Positions 9,032-18,138 of a DNA stretch of 64,000 bases are shown here, piece by piece. The stretch's first letter is position 1; each line of letters begins with the position of its first letter. Source of the DNA: Niastella koreensis GR20-10 (GTDB lineage: Bacteria > Bacteroidota > Bacteroidia > Chitinophagales > Chitinophagaceae); contig NC_016609.1 in the NCBI RefSeq assembly GCF_000246855.1, positions 682,001-746,000 on the forward strand, written 5' to 3'. The translations under genes and the position numbers were made by a program. The notes under the pieces are model-generated. The model worked only from the letters and a program-made list of their open reading frames with translations, ran no database searches and had not been told where the DNA came from.

Positions 9032-10705
9032 TTATATCCCTCTTAATTTCTTTCTATTAGCTAAGTATTCTTCAAATTGCTGTAAGCTATAACTACTGAG
9101 GTTTTGTTGTTTCGTCAATCCACCTTTTTGCGCAGCCAGTACGCCATAGCGGCAATCATATCCTTCAATGGAGTGGGCATCGGGATCGATGGAGATCAAT
9201 ACGCCTTTTTCGATGGCATAGTCAATCCAGCGCCAGTCCATATCCAAACGGCGGGGGTGCGCGTTCAACTCAATTGCCACATGGTTCTCTACACAGGCAT
9301 CGATGATGGTTACATGATCAACAGGATAACCGGGACGGCTAAGCAATAAGCGGCCTGTCATATGCCCCAGGATGGTGGTGTAGGGGTTACGAATGGCGTT
9401 CAGCAACCGCATCATGGCTTTGTCTTCCGTCATTTTTAAATTGGAATGCACGGATGCGATCACCAGGTCGAAAGTGGAGAGTACATTGTTGGAATAATCC
9501 AGGGCGCCATCACCTAAAATATCACACTCTATGCTTTTGAATATTTTGAAGGGTTTGAATTTCTCATTCAGCTCGTCCACATACCGGTGTTGTTCGCGAA
9601 TGCGTTCTTCAGTTAATCCATTGGCATAGGCGGCGCTTTTACTGTGATCGCTGATCACCAGGTATTCATATCCCTGATCTATACAGGCTTTGGCCATATC
9701 TTCCACTGTATGCTGGCCATCGCTCCATTGGCTGTGGCTGTGAATGATGCCCCGGATATCGCCAGGTTGTATTAAGGCAGCCTGGTTGTGTTTGGAAATC
9801 AGTACGGATGGCTTTTCCCGTAAGGCCGGCGCAATCACCGGCAGTTGCAGGGCAGAAAATATTTCCTCCTCGGTTTGATACGAAGCATTGGAGTTCCAAC
9901 CCGGTAACGCCTTGCAGGCAGCAATAAAATCTTCACTGCCGCTGGTTTCAAAAAGAACGGAGTGGAAGGTTTCCGGTGTAGCCCGGTAAAATTTCAATAG
10001 CACATTTTCGGGTCCCAGTACGCTGAAGATATCTTCCAGCGTTTCCTGGGTTTTATAATTATTGGAACCCAGGAAGCCCTGCAGTTCCTCGTCAGTAGCC
10101 GTGGTTACCCATTCCAGTTGGTCAATGATCTCCACCTGGCGCCTGAACTGCCCGGTAAGGGCAAATTGTTGTTGCGGGAATTCTTTTTTCAGGGTAGTGT
10201 CGATGGCTATTGCATACACTTCCGTTTCTGCATACAGGTGACTGCCCTGGTTCTTCATATAGAACTCGATGGCATCCTGCACATTCTTTTGCGTTTTCTC
10301 GCCAAACCCTTTGAACAGGGTTAAGCGGTTTTCGTTACAGGCATACAACAGTTCACCAACCGATTCAATGCCCATCTCTTTCCAGATGGTGGCTATTTTT
10401 TTCGGTCCCAGACCTTTTATGTTCATCATTTCCAGTAATCCGGGTGGCGTTTTGGAAATAATATCTTCCAGGGCGCCCAGTTTGCCGGTACGAACTATTT
10501 CAATTACTTTTTTAGCAACAGAATCACCAATGCCTTTAATAGATACCAGTTTATCTTCCGGCATGTCAGCAAGGGGATGCGTTACTTTTTCAATGGCAAA
10601 GGCTGCACTGGAATAGGTCCTCGACCGGAACGAATTTTCCCCATGCATATCCATTAATTTGGCCAGCAGGGAAAATTGGTCGGCGATGAAGTAGTTGTCG
10701 ATCAT
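9032..10705 (-). CDS. PolX-family protein: HhH + degenerate polymerase + PHP phosphoesterase
   Basis: A 557-residue protein from the ATG at 10705; this start gives MIDNYFIADQFSLL, as in PolX proteins, while an upstream ATG at 10774 would add an atypical tail. Helix-hairpin-helix segments (SIKGIGDSVAKKVIE, NIKGLGPKKIATIW) precede a Pol X region, and a C-terminal PHP domain keeps the metal ligands (HSH at 322-324, SDHS, ASVHS, LGHMTG, DPDAH). The Pol X catalytic site is not intact: the GSxRR...DxD block reads GQFRR...QLE and the third-Asp segment reads LLKFYRA. The PHP part is predicted to be a 3'-5' exonuclease or phosphoesterase for DNA repair, and polymerase activity is unlikely. Confidence 0.88.
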   Translation of the reverse strand: MIDNYFIADQFSLLAKLMDMHGENSFRSRTYSSAAFAIEKVTHPLADMPEDKLVSIKGIGDSVAKKVIEIVRTGKLGALEDIISKTPPGLLEMMNIKGLGPKKIATIWKEMGIESVGELLYACNENRLTLFKGFGEKTQKNVQDAIEFYMKNQGSHLYAETEVYAIAIDTTLKKEFPQQQFALTGQFRRQVEIIDQLEWVTTATDEELQGFLGSNNYKTQETLEDIFSVLGPENVLLKFYRATPETFHSVLFETSGSEDFIAACKALPGWNSNASYQTEEEIFSALQLPVIAPALREKPSVLISKHNQAALIQPGDIRGIIHSHSQWSDGQHTVEDMAKACIDQGYEYLVISDHSKSAAYANGLTEERIREQHRYVDELNEKFKPFKIFKSIECDILGDGALDYSNNVLSTFDLVIASVHSNLKMTEDKAMMRLLNAIRNPYTTILGHMTGRLLLSRPGYPVDHVTIIDACVENHVAIELNAHPRRLDMDWRWIDYAIEKGVLISIDPDAHSIEGYDCRYGVLAAQKGGLTKQQNLSSYSLQQFEEYLANRKKLRGI

Positions 10706-10754
10706 AGTAGAGTGATTCTTAATTATAACAGGAGCTAAATTAAGGAAAAAGCCT

Positions 10755-10845
10755 GTGAGTTGCGAGAGAAGCAAGTGAGTTGTGAGTTGTCAGTTGTGAG
10801 TTGGCTCGCGAAATCTTTGGATTTGTGATAATTTGCCGCAGCGGC
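10755..10845. repeat. Word-repeat element, type A, half copy
   Basis: GTGAGTTGTGAGTTGTCAGT words are followed by GGCTCGCGAAAT, the same left-arm-plus-centre as the elements at 2188 and 11249. The inverted right arm is missing. It lies between the polX start and the end of the four-helix-bundle gene. Confidence 0.6.
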
Positions 10846-10849
10846 CTGA

Positions 10850-11209
10850 CTACTCGTTTTTAGCAATTATCCCGGTTAATACTTTAAAATTATTAATGAT
10901 AGCATCACCAAGCGGTTTCAGTTGTTCTAAAGTTGCATACGTTAATTTGTGGGCTATGCCTATTGCGCTATCGATTTCTATTACAGAGCCCCTGGCAATT
11001 TCAAAAAATCGTTTTCTTTCAGCTTTTGATTTCCTGGAACAGCCCTCGGCTATGTTAAGATGAACCGATAGCGCTGCCCTCCTGATTTGTTGTACCATGG
11101 CAAATTTCTCATCAACTGGAAATGTCCTTGTTATTTTATAACACTCCATGGCTAATTCCTGCGAAAGTTGGTATACGTTCAGTTTTGTGTGTGAAAGATC
11201 TAAAAACAT
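10850..11209 (-). CDS. Four-helix-bundle protein (23S rRNA intervening-sequence/Avd-like family)
   Basis: A 119-residue helical protein with the signatures of the family: YQLSQELAMECYKIT, FPVDEKFAMVQQIRRAALSV, NIAEGCSRKS and FFEIARGSVIEIDSAIGIA. Members are encoded in 23S rRNA intervening sequences, next to diversity-generating retroelements (Avd), or alone; they form basic pentamers that may bind nucleic acid. No rRNA gene or reverse transcriptase is seen here. The gene is bracketed by two type A repeats (10755-10845 and 11249-11332), so gene plus repeats could have spread as one unit; this is inference. Confidence 0.88.
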   Translation of the reverse strand: MFLDLSHTKLNVYQLSQELAMECYKITRTFPVDEKFAMVQQIRRAALSVHLNIAEGCSRKSKAERKRFFEIARGSVIEIDSAIGIAHKLTYATLEQLKPLGDAIINNFKVLTGIIAKNE

Positions 11210-11248
11210 ACAATGGATTTAAGTTTAATGGAATAGTAAATAGCGACT

Positions 11249-11332
11249 GTTGAGTTGTGAGTGAGTTCGTGACATATACAGATGTCCGAATAATCGCGAG
11301 CCCACTCACAACTGACAACTCACAACTCACCC
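11249..11332. repeat. Word-repeat hairpin, type A, full copy
   Basis: The left arm is TGAGTTGTGAGTGAG and the right arm is ACTCACAACTGACAACTCAC. The centre (GTTCGTGAC, AGATGTC, AATCGCGAGCCC) aligns along its whole length with the centre of the element at 2213-2256. It lies directly after the pyruvate carboxylase stop on the minus strand and may terminate that transcript. Confidence 0.75.
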
Positions 11333-14300
11333 TTACAGTTCCACCACCACATCATCCTGCTCCACAAACACCCCTTCAGCTAACACCACCCCCTTAACCG
11401 CTCCCGCGGCAGGCGCCACAATGGTGCTTTCCATTTTCATGGCCTCGATTACAAATAATGGCGTGTTCTTTTGTACCGCATCGCCGGCTTTTACCAGTAT
11501 TTTCGACAGCTTGCCTTGCAGCGGCGCGCCAATTTCGTTGGGCGCACTCACTTTTTTATGCGCGGGCTTTACGGATGTGAAGCTTTTATCCTTTATAAAA
11601 ATGGAACGGGTTTGTCCGTTCAGTTTAAAGAATACCTGTTTGTAGCCATTCTCATCAACCTGGCTCATATGTAAAAACTTGATGAGAATGCTTTTGCCGG
11701 GCGCTAATTCAATAAGCGTTTCTTCATTGGGCTTCAACCCATAAAAGAAAACAGGGGAGGGCACATAATACACTTCCCCGAACGCCATTTTAAACTGATG
11801 GTATTCGTCGAATACTTTAGGGTAGAACAGGGCGCTCAGCAGATCGAGATGGGAATATTGCTTACCATATTTGGCTTCAAATTTTTCCCTTTCCTTAACC
11901 AGGTTCAGCGGTTGTAAATGTGCGTTGGGCCGGTCGGTAAAGGGTTTTTCGTTTTTGAGCACCAGTTTCTGCAGTGTTTCCGGGAAACCACCGGGTGTTT
12001 GGCCCAGGTCGCCGCGTAATAAACCAATTACCGAGTCGGGGAAGGAGATGGTTTCGCCTTTATCAAAAATATCCTGTTCGGTATAGCCATTGGCCGTCAT
12101 GAACAGGGCCATATCGCCCACAACTTTTGAGGAGGGCGTTACTTTCACAATATCACCAAACAGTTTATTCACCACCACATAATTCTTCTTGATATCGGTA
12201 AACTGGTTTTCCAACCCCAGTGAACGTGCCTGCGGCCGCAGGTTGGAGTATTGTCCGCCCGGAATTTCATGATCGAACACTTCGGCAGTGCCGGCCTTTA
12301 ACTGCGATTCAAACGGATAGTAAAACTCGCGCACATCTTCCCAGTAGTTGGAGAGTTCATTCAGTTTATGCAGGTTCATGTGCTGTTCACGTTCATGGCC
12401 CTGCATCATGGCTACAATGGAGTTGAAGTTGGGTTGCGATGTAAGGCCCGACATAGAAGCAAGCGCTACATCTATCACATCAACCCCGGCTTCAATAGCT
12501 TTTAAATAGGTGGCCGATTGTATAGAGGAAGTATCGTGCGTATGCAGGTGAATGGGAATGTTGATCGATTTTTTCAGCTCACTCACCAGTATGCCTGCCT
12601 GCGTGGGTTTTAACAGTCCGGCCATATCCTTGATGCCCAGGATGTGGGCGCCGGCATCTTCCAGGCGTTTGGCCAGGTCGATGTAGTATTGCAGGTTGAA
12701 TTTTTGATTGCGCTGCTTGTCCAGGAAATCGCCGGTATAGCAAATACAGGCTTCTGCCAGTCCGCCGGTTCTTTCACGAACGGCATTAATGCTCACTTGC
12801 ATGCCTTCGAGCCAGTTCAGCGAATCGAAAATGCGGAAGATATCGATCCCGTTCTTCCAGCTTTCTTCAATAAAGGTTTCCACCAGGTTATCGGGGTAGG
12901 CGGTATACCCCACGGCGTTAGACCCGCGTATCAGCATCTGGAACAGAATATTGGGAATGCGTTCGCGCATCAGTTGAAGCCGCTGCCAGGGGCACTCGTG
13001 TAAAAAGCGCAGCGCTACATCAAAGGTGGCGCCGCCCCACATTTCCAGCGAAAAGATCTCGGGATGGTTTTTCGCCACGGTTTCCGCCACCTTCAGCATA
13101 TCGGTAGTGCGTACGCGGGTGGCCAGCAGCGACTGGTGTGCATCGCGAAACGTAGTATCGGTATATTGAATGCCGGGATTGTTCTTTAACCAGTCAATAA
13201 ATTTATCCCGGCCCATTTCGGTTAGCCGGTCTTTGGAACCTTTGGTGACGGTTTGTTGCACCACATCGGGCACTACCGGCGTGCGAAAGGTAATGGCAGG
13301 GTTAACAGCCGGCACATCGGGATTACCGTTCACAATAATTTCAGCCATGTATTGCAGGGCCTTGGTGCCACGGTCCATTCTCGGTTCAAAATGAAATAAC
13401 TCCGGATGGTTGTCGATAAAATCAACGGTAGCGAGCCCATTTTGAAACGTAGTATTTTGTAACACGTTTTCAAGGAAGGCAATGTTGGTCTTTACACCGC
13501 GTATACGAAACTCTTTTAACGTTCGTACCAGCCGGTCACAGGTTTCTGCCAGGTTGCGGCCGCTGGCGGTGATCTTTACCAGTAAGCTATCAAAGAAAGG
13601 GGAGATGCTAACGCCGGGATAGGAGCTGCCTTCATCTAACCGTATACCAGGACCGCCCGCATTGCGATAGGCGATAAGCGTTCCGAAGTCGGGTTTAAAA
13701 TTGTTGGAAGGATCTTCGGTAGTAACGCGGCATTGAATGGCCACGCCGGAGATTTGTAATTGTTGCTGCGAAGCAATATTAATGGGCGCATCCGTTAATG
13801 CAAACCCCTGCGCCACCAGGATCTGGCTTTTTACGATATCAATACCGGTTATTTCTTCGGTAACCGTATGTTCAACCTGGATGCGGGGATTTACTTCAAT
13901 AAAATAGATGTTCTCGGCTTTGTCAACAAGGAACTCAACCGTTCCGGCATTGTTATAACCAACCTGTTTGCAAATGCGAATGGCATAATCGTGTAGTTGT
14001 TTACGCGTTTCGGGTTTTAAAGAGATGGCCGGCGCTACTTCCACTACTTTTTGAAAACGGCGTTGTACGGAGCAATCCCTTTCAAACAGGTGAATGATAT
14101 TGCCATGGTGATCGCCGAGGATTTGTACTTCTATATGTTTGGGCGACTCAATGAATTTTTCAAAGAACACAGTATCGTTGCCAAAAGCGGTTTTGGCTTC
14201 ATTGCGTGCCTCCAGTACAGTTTTTTCCAGGTCTTCATGGTTGCGAACTACGCGCATGCCGCGTCCACCGCCACCTGCAGCAGCTTTAATGATGATGGGG

Positions 14301-14761
14301 TAACCAATACGACTGGCTTCCTGTAAAGCAACCTCGGTTGATCTGATATCGGCCTGGCTGTCTTCGATCATGGGCACACCCGCTTGTTTGGCCACTTTTT
14401 TGGCGGCGATCTTATCGCCCAGTTGGTCCATGATATGCGCAGTGGGGCCAACAAACACAATGTTTTCTTCGGCACATCTTTGTGCAAAGCGGGCGTTTTC
14501 TGACAGGAAACCATAACCGGGATGGATGGCATCGGCTTTTTCGCGTTTGGCCACGTTGATGATGGCTTCAATATCGAGGTAAGGTTTCAGCGGATCATCG
14601 TTTTTCCCGATCTGGTAGGCTTCATCGGCTTTGTAACGATGGAGAGAGTAGCGGTCTTCAAAGGTGTAAACGGCAATGGTCTTAATATTTAACTCTGTAG
14701 CAGCACGCAATACCCGAATGGCAATCTCGCCACGGTTGGCAACAAGGATTTTTTTAAACAT
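11333..14761 (-). CDS. pyc: Pyruvate carboxylase
   Basis: An 1142-residue single-chain enzyme of normal length that makes oxaloacetate from pyruvate, bicarbonate and ATP (anaplerosis) in the cytoplasm. An N-terminal biotin carboxylase domain (KILVANRGEIAIR, ATP-grasp loop KAAAGGGGRGMR, EVNPRIQVEHTVTEEITG) occupies about residues 1-450. The carboxyltransferase domain (DTTFRDAHQSLLATRVRT, metal-binding HLHTHDTSS) spans about 520-820. It is followed by the tetramerisation region and a C-terminal biotinyl domain with the AMKME motif, biotinylated Lys about K1109. The start is ATG at 14761. The gene stands alone. Confidence 0.97.
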   Translation of the reverse strand: MFKKILVANRGEIAIRVLRAATELNIKTIAVYTFEDRYSLHRYKADEAYQIGKNDDPLKPYLDIEAIINVAKREKADAIHPGYGFLSENARFAQRCAEENIVFVGPTAHIMDQLGDKIAAKKVAKQAGVPMIEDSQADIRSTEVALQEASRIGYPIIIKAAAGGGGRGMRVVRNHEDLEKTVLEARNEAKTAFGNDTVFFEKFIESPKHIEVQILGDHHGNIIHLFERDCSVQRRFQKVVEVAPAISLKPETRKQLHDYAIRICKQVGYNNAGTVEFLVDKAENIYFIEVNPRIQVEHTVTEEITGIDIVKSQILVAQGFALTDAPINIASQQQLQISGVAIQCRVTTEDPSNNFKPDFGTLIAYRNAGGPGIRLDEGSSYPGVSISPFFDSLLVKITASGRNLAETCDRLVRTLKEFRIRGVKTNIAFLENVLQNTTFQNGLATVDFIDNHPELFHFEPRMDRGTKALQYMAEIIVNGNPDVPAVNPAITFRTPVVPDVVQQTVTKGSKDRLTEMGRDKFIDWLKNNPGIQYTDTTFRDAHQSLLATRVRTTDMLKVAETVAKNHPEIFSLEMWGGATFDVALRFLHECPWQRLQLMRERIPNILFQMLIRGSNAVGYTAYPDNLVETFIEESWKNGIDIFRIFDSLNWLEGMQVSINAVRERTGGLAEACICYTGDFLDKQRNQKFNLQYYIDLAKRLEDAGAHILGIKDMAGLLKPTQAGILVSELKKSINIPIHLHTHDTSSIQSATYLKAIEAGVDVIDVALASMSGLTSQPNFNSIVAMMQGHEREQHMNLHKLNELSNYWEDVREFYYPFESQLKAGTAEVFDHEIPGGQYSNLRPQARSLGLENQFTDIKKNYVVVNKLFGDIVKVTPSSKVVGDMALFMTANGYTEQDIFDKGETISFPDSVIGLLRGDLGQTPGGFPETLQKLVLKNEKPFTDRPNAHLQPLNLVKEREKFEAKYGKQYSHLDLLSALFYPKVFDEYHQFKMAFGEVYYVPSPVFFYGLKPNEETLIELAPGKSILIKFLHMSQVDENGYKQVFFKLNGQTRSIFIKDKSFTSVKPAHKKVSAPNEIGAPLQGKLSKILVKAGDAVQKNTPLFVIEAMKMESTIVAPAAGAVKGVVLAEGVFVEQDDVVVEL

Positions 14762-15160
14762 GACAGGCAGTTGTAGTTTTTGTTTATGTATCGATAAAGG
14801 AACCCTAAAAGCTATACCGGTGCATCAACAAGGTTGGTTCGAAGCGGCAGTACGGATACACGAAACCATGTTGACGATGATTTCACATGTGACTTAAAAA
14901 ATGGTACCAGGGCAGAAGTTGATAAGTGGTTTTATATAGGCTGGTGTAAACAGGAATGAGGTTGCGCAAAAATAAGTAATTACGGGGAAGGCTTAAAGCA
15001 AAACGCTCAACGCTTAATACAAATACAATAAAACAGTTTGCTTTTTTGTTTGTGATGTTCCTGCTGATTGGCTGAAATGCAGGCTGGTAGCGGGTTGTAG
15101 CGAGTATTTATAGGAGTGTATTGGCCTTAAGCCTTAAGCGTTCGGCCTTCAGCATATGAA
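14762..15160. repeat. Intergenic stretch with type C word repeats (CTTAAGC/AACGCT)
   Basis: There is no gene in this stretch upstream of pyc. Two word clusters, AAGGCTTAAAGC...AACGCTCAACGCTT near 14990-15027 and GGCCTTAAGCCTTAAGCGTT...GGCCTTCAGC at 15123-15153, are roughly inverted copies of each other about 95 bases apart. Related words flank dxr (19300-19445) and follow rseP (20896-20932). I see no riboswitch. Confidence 0.55.
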
Positions 15161-15167
15161 AATAAAA

Positions 15168-15191
15168 AAGTCCCGAAGTAATTCGGGACTT
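15168..15191 (-). terminator. Intrinsic terminator of the 30-residue Lys/Ala gene
   Basis: A perfect 10-bp stem (AAGTCCCGAA / TTCGGGACTT) with a 4-base loop is followed on the minus strand by a U-run (A-run at 15164-15169 on the given strand). Confidence 0.9.
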
Positions 15192-15220
15192 AGTATCTTT
15201 TGCTTCAAAAAAAGCCGAAG

Positions 15221-15313
15221 TTATTTCTTCTTTGCAGCTTTCTTTTTCTTTGGAGCGGCTTTCTTTACTGCTTTCTTAGCAGCTTTTTTTGCAGCTTTTT
15301 TCTTAGTTGCCAT
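15221..15313 (-). CDS. 30-residue Lys/Ala-rich histone H1-like peptide
   Basis: ATG at 15313 to TAA at 15221 encodes 30 residues made only of Met, Ala, Thr, Lys, Val and Pro. It begins MATKKKAAKKAAKK, has one central PKKKK, and ends AAKKK. The composition resembles the C-terminal tails of histone-H1/Hc1-like DNA-binding proteins, so a small nucleoid- or RNA-binding protein is the natural guess. It lies between two good terminators (15389-15413 upstream, 15168-15191 downstream), which supports its own transcription unit. Confidence 0.75.
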   Translation of the reverse strand: MATKKKAAKKAAKKAVKKAAPKKKKAAKKK

Positions 15314-15388
15314 GTTTTTGTGAATTTAACGGTTAGTAAATAGAATTTAACAGATGTAAAAATATAAACTATTTCCAAACCGCCAAAA

Positions 15389-15413
15389 ATTTTTTCACGA
15401 AATGTGAAAAAAT
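15389..15413 (-). terminator. Terminator after rplU-rpmA
   Basis: A perfect 10-bp inverted repeat, ATTTTTTCAC / GTGAAAAAAT, with a 5-base loop lies 31 bases beyond the rpmA stop. The AT-only lower stem supplies a U-rich 3' side on the minus strand. Confidence 0.75.
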
Positions 15414-15443
15414 TACTATGCGGGCAACATTACAAATAACAAA

Positions 15444-15701
15444 TTACGCTACTGCTACTACGCTAACGATAGTCTTATCGTTCTTGGTTTTTCTGAATTC
15501 AACAACACCATCAGTCAATGCGAAAATGGTGTAGTCTCTTCCGATACCAACATTTTTTCCGGGATGGTAAACAGTGCCACGTTGACGAATGATGATGTTA
15601 CCAGCAATAGCTGATTGACCACCATAAATTTTAACGCCCAGGCGTTTGCTTTGTGAGTCGCGACCGTTCTTTACGGAACCTTCCCCTTTCTTATGTGCCA
15701 T
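15444..15701 (-). CDS. rpmA: 50S ribosomal protein L27
   Basis: An 85-residue protein of normal L27 length that starts [16 protein letters not shown] and contains [11 protein letters not shown] and [10 protein letters not shown], the family hallmarks. Its N-terminal tail reaches the peptidyl-transferase centre. There is no Firmicutes-type N-terminal prepeptide. It follows rplU by 143 bases on the same strand and forms the usual L21-L27 operon. Confidence 0.98.
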   Translation of the reverse strand: MAHKKGEGSVKNGRDSQSKRLGVKIYGGQSAIAGNIIIRQRGTVYHPGKNVGIGRDYTIFALTDGVVEFRKTKNDKTIVSVVAVA

Positions 15702-15844
15702 GGTAGATTGTTTGAAACTTTTTTAAAATAATGTCTTATTCAACTGAACCAATACTCAAATAACAAGAACCAAATTCATGTCCGGATAAACTCAAATGCA
15801 CTTGCTCAGGAATCTGGAGCCTGCGATTTGTTTATTGGAATGTA

Positions 15845-16147
15845 TTATGCGATTGCTGTTACCTGAATCTTTGTGTAGTGGGTGCGATGACCGTGTTTCT
15901 TGCGGAAACCCTTTCTTCTTTTCATTTTAAAAGCGATTACTTTATCGCCTTGTACTTGATCAAGGATTTCTGCTTTAACAGTACCTTTTACAGCACTGCC
16001 CACAGACAACTTACCTGCATCATCCAACAGGAGGATTTCTGAAAATTCTACTTTATCTCCGGCTTTACCGTCTACACGCGGTACATATAAAGTTTGGTCC
16101 TTTTGAACCTTAAATTGCTGTCCGGCGATTTTAACTATTGCAAACAT
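15845..16147 (-). CDS. rplU: 50S ribosomal protein L21
   Basis: A 100-residue protein that starts MFAIVKIAGQQFKVQKDQ and ends with the basic region FKMKRRKGFRKKHGHRTHYT, both typical of L21, which binds 23S rRNA. It is the first gene of the rplU-rpmA operon. A TAnnTTTG -7 element lies 22 bases upstream of its ATG. Confidence 0.98.
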   Translation of the reverse strand: MFAIVKIAGQQFKVQKDQTLYVPRVDGKAGDKVEFSEILLLDDAGKLSVGSAVKGTVKAEILDQVQGDKVIAFKMKRRKGFRKKHGHRTHYTKIQVTAIA

Positions 16148-16168
16148 AAATTTCCAAAATTAGGAGTG

Positions 16169-16176
16169 CAAAGGTA
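16169..16176 (-). promoter_or_regulatory. Bacteroidota -7 element of rplU-rpmA
   Basis: On the minus strand the sequence reads TACCTTTG, matching TAnnTTTG, 22 bases before the rplU ATG. No clear -33 TTG box is seen at the expected distance. Confidence 0.5.
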
Positions 16177-16373
16177 AGGGTTTGCTTCAGATTGAGAAGG
16201 CTTTAAAGCGATTTTTTTTACGATTCTCCCGGCGAAAATGGCCGCTTTTACGGCAAATTAGTAGGAAATACTGATTATTAGCCATTTATAGTTATGTAGA
16301 GCCGGGTTTGATTAGTGTATTATATATAATATATGTAGCTCGGTTACCGGTTTCCAGGCCCGGTTGCCCGGAA

Positions 16374-16446
16374 ATCGGTAACTGCGAACAACGAAATACG
16401 AACTGAGAACTAGGAACTGGGAACGAAGAACTGTGAACTGCTACCC
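16374..16446. repeat. Word-repeat tract, type B-like (GGAACTG/GAACTG words)
   Basis: The tract has successive words GAACTGAGAACTAGGAACTG, GGGAAC, GAAGAACTGTGAACTG and, upstream, AACTGCGAACAACG. It is related to the run at 8946-9028 but without a clear inverted partner. It lies in the divergent gap between rplU and the GH3-family gene. Confidence 0.5.
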
Positions 16447-16588
16447 GTTTTTTAACAGTTCCATTTCCGAACAATCACGCATTGAATGAGTTAATAATAG
16501 CTTTGCGTGAATTACTGCAAATCAATCTTTGCGTATTTCACTAATTGATGTAGGTTTGTTTTTCCTAAATGATGGAATACGGGATTCA

Positions 16589-18082
16589 ATGAAAATAAAA
16601 TCATTTCTGGCAAAACCTTTTGCCCATTACATATATAAAGGAGTAAAAAAGGGCATGACCACCGCAGTAGCCGATCAGGAAGCCATTCTGAAAGAGCTGC
16701 TCAAAATAGGTAAGGCTACCGAATTTGGTAAAGAACACCATTTACCGGAGATCAATGTGCATGAAGAATACGTACAGGCCGTACCGGTGCGCGACTACGA
16801 ACAGTTTAAGCCCTATATAGAAAAGATAAAGGAAGGCAAACACAATGTTCTCTGGAAAGGCCTGCCTATTTATCTGGCTAAAACTTCCGGCACCACCAGT
16901 GGTGTGAAGTATATTCCCATAAGTAAAGAAAGCATCGACAACCACATTAACACGGCACGCAATGCCCTGTTATGCTACATAGCCGAATCGGGTAATACCA
17001 ATTTTACCGATGGTAAAATGATTTTTTTATCAGGTTCGCCCGAACTGGAACGCATTGGCGGTATCCCTACCGGTCGGTTAAGCGGTATAGTGAACCATCA
17101 TGTGCCCAGTTACCTGCGCGCTAATCAGCTGCCTTCTTACGAAACCAATTGCATCGAAGACTGGGAAACCAAACTCGATAAAATAGTGGCTGAAACCCTT
17201 AATCAGGATATGACCCTGATAAGCGGCATTCCGCCATGGGCGCAAATGTATTTCGATCGTTTGCAGGAGAAGACCGGTAAAAAGATCAAAGAGATCTTCC
17301 CTAATTTCTCTGTATTGGTGCATGGAGGTGTAAACTTTGAGCCATACCGTAACAGACTGATGGAAAGTATCGGCGGCAAAGTGGCAACTATTGAAACATT
17401 TCCTGCATCCGAAGGTTTTATGGCGTTCCAGGATTCGCAGGATGCCGAAGGCTTATTATTAAATACCAACAGCGGGATCTTCTTTGAGTTTATTCCTGCC
17501 GGTGAAATATTCAACGCCAACCCAACCCGCCTGTCACTGAAAGATGTGAAAGTAGGCGAGAACTATGCCCTGATCATTAACAACAATGCAGGCTTGTGGG
17601 GATATAATATCGGCGATACCGTTAAATTCGTTTCAACCAATCCATACAGGCTGGTAGTAACGGGTCGCATCAAACACTTCATCTCGGCATTTGGCGAGCA
17701 CGTTATTGGGGAAGAAGTAGAACACAGTCTTATAAAAGCAGCCGAAGAAGAAGGTGTGCACATTACCGAGTTCACCGTGGCGCCCATGATAGCGCAGGGT
17801 AAAGGAAAATCGTACCACGAGTGGTTCATAGAATTCGAGAACCGCCCGGCCAACCTGGAACGGTTTGCTGAAAAGGTAAATGAGAACCTGCGCAAAAAGA
17901 ACATTTATTACGACGATCTTATCACTGGTAATATCCTGTTACCATTGCATATTCGCCCGGTTAAAAAGCATGGGTTTATCGATTATATGAAATCCATAGG
18001 TAAATTAGGCGGTCAGAATAAAGTGCCCCGGTTAAGCAATGATCGTAATATTGCAACGGCACTTGAAAAATATGTAGAGTAG
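16589..18082 (+). CDS. GH3-family acyl-adenylate-forming enzyme
   Basis: The ATG at 16589 gives 497 residues (MKIKSFLAKPFAHYIYKG); an upstream ATG at 16529 would add 20 atypical residues. The protein belongs to the GH3 auxin-responsive-promoter family of the ANL adenylating enzymes: the ATP loop is KTSGTTSGVKYIPIS, and the later motifs are ASEGFMAFQD, GLWGYNIGDTVKF and VTGRIKHFISAFGEHV. Plant members conjugate amino acids to acyl acids. Bacterial substrates are mostly unknown, so only adenylation of a carboxylic acid is predicted. It lies just upstream of dxr in the same direction. Confidence 0.9.
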   Translation: MKIKSFLAKPFAHYIYKGVKKGMTTAVADQEAILKELLKIGKATEFGKEHHLPEINVHEEYVQAVPVRDYEQFKPYIEKIKEGKHNVLWKGLPIYLAKTSGTTSGVKYIPISKESIDNHINTARNALLCYIAESGNTNFTDGKMIFLSGSPELERIGGIPTGRLSGIVNHHVPSYLRANQLPSYETNCIEDWETKLDKIVAETLNQDMTLISGIPPWAQMYFDRLQEKTGKKIKEIFPNFSVLVHGGVNFEPYRNRLMESIGGKVATIETFPASEGFMAFQDSQDAEGLLLNTNSGIFFEFIPAGEIFNANPTRLSLKDVKVGENYALIINNNAGLWGYNIGDTVKFVSTNPYRLVVTGRIKHFISAFGEHVIGEEVEHSLIKAAEEEGVHITEFTVAPMIAQGKGKSYHEWFIEFENRPANLERFAEKVNENLRKKNIYYDDLITGNILLPLHIRPVKKHGFIDYMKSIGKLGGQNKVPRLSNDRNIATALEKYVE

Positions 18083-18138
18083 TTTTAGCGTTAAGGCCTT
18101 CTGATTTAGCTTACTAAAAAACTTATTGAAACCGGAAC

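Noticed and set aside
10850..11209. Diversity-generating retroelement suggested by the Avd-like protein
   Set aside because: No reverse transcriptase and no template/variable repeat pair is visible nearby.
10850..11209. 23S rRNA intervening sequence
   Set aside because: No rRNA sequence flanks the gene; neighbours are protein genes.
11136..11330. 64-residue minus-strand open frame
   Set aside because: It overlaps the four-helix-bundle gene start and the word-repeat hairpin; the translation is repeat-derived (TTQQSL, SCELSV).
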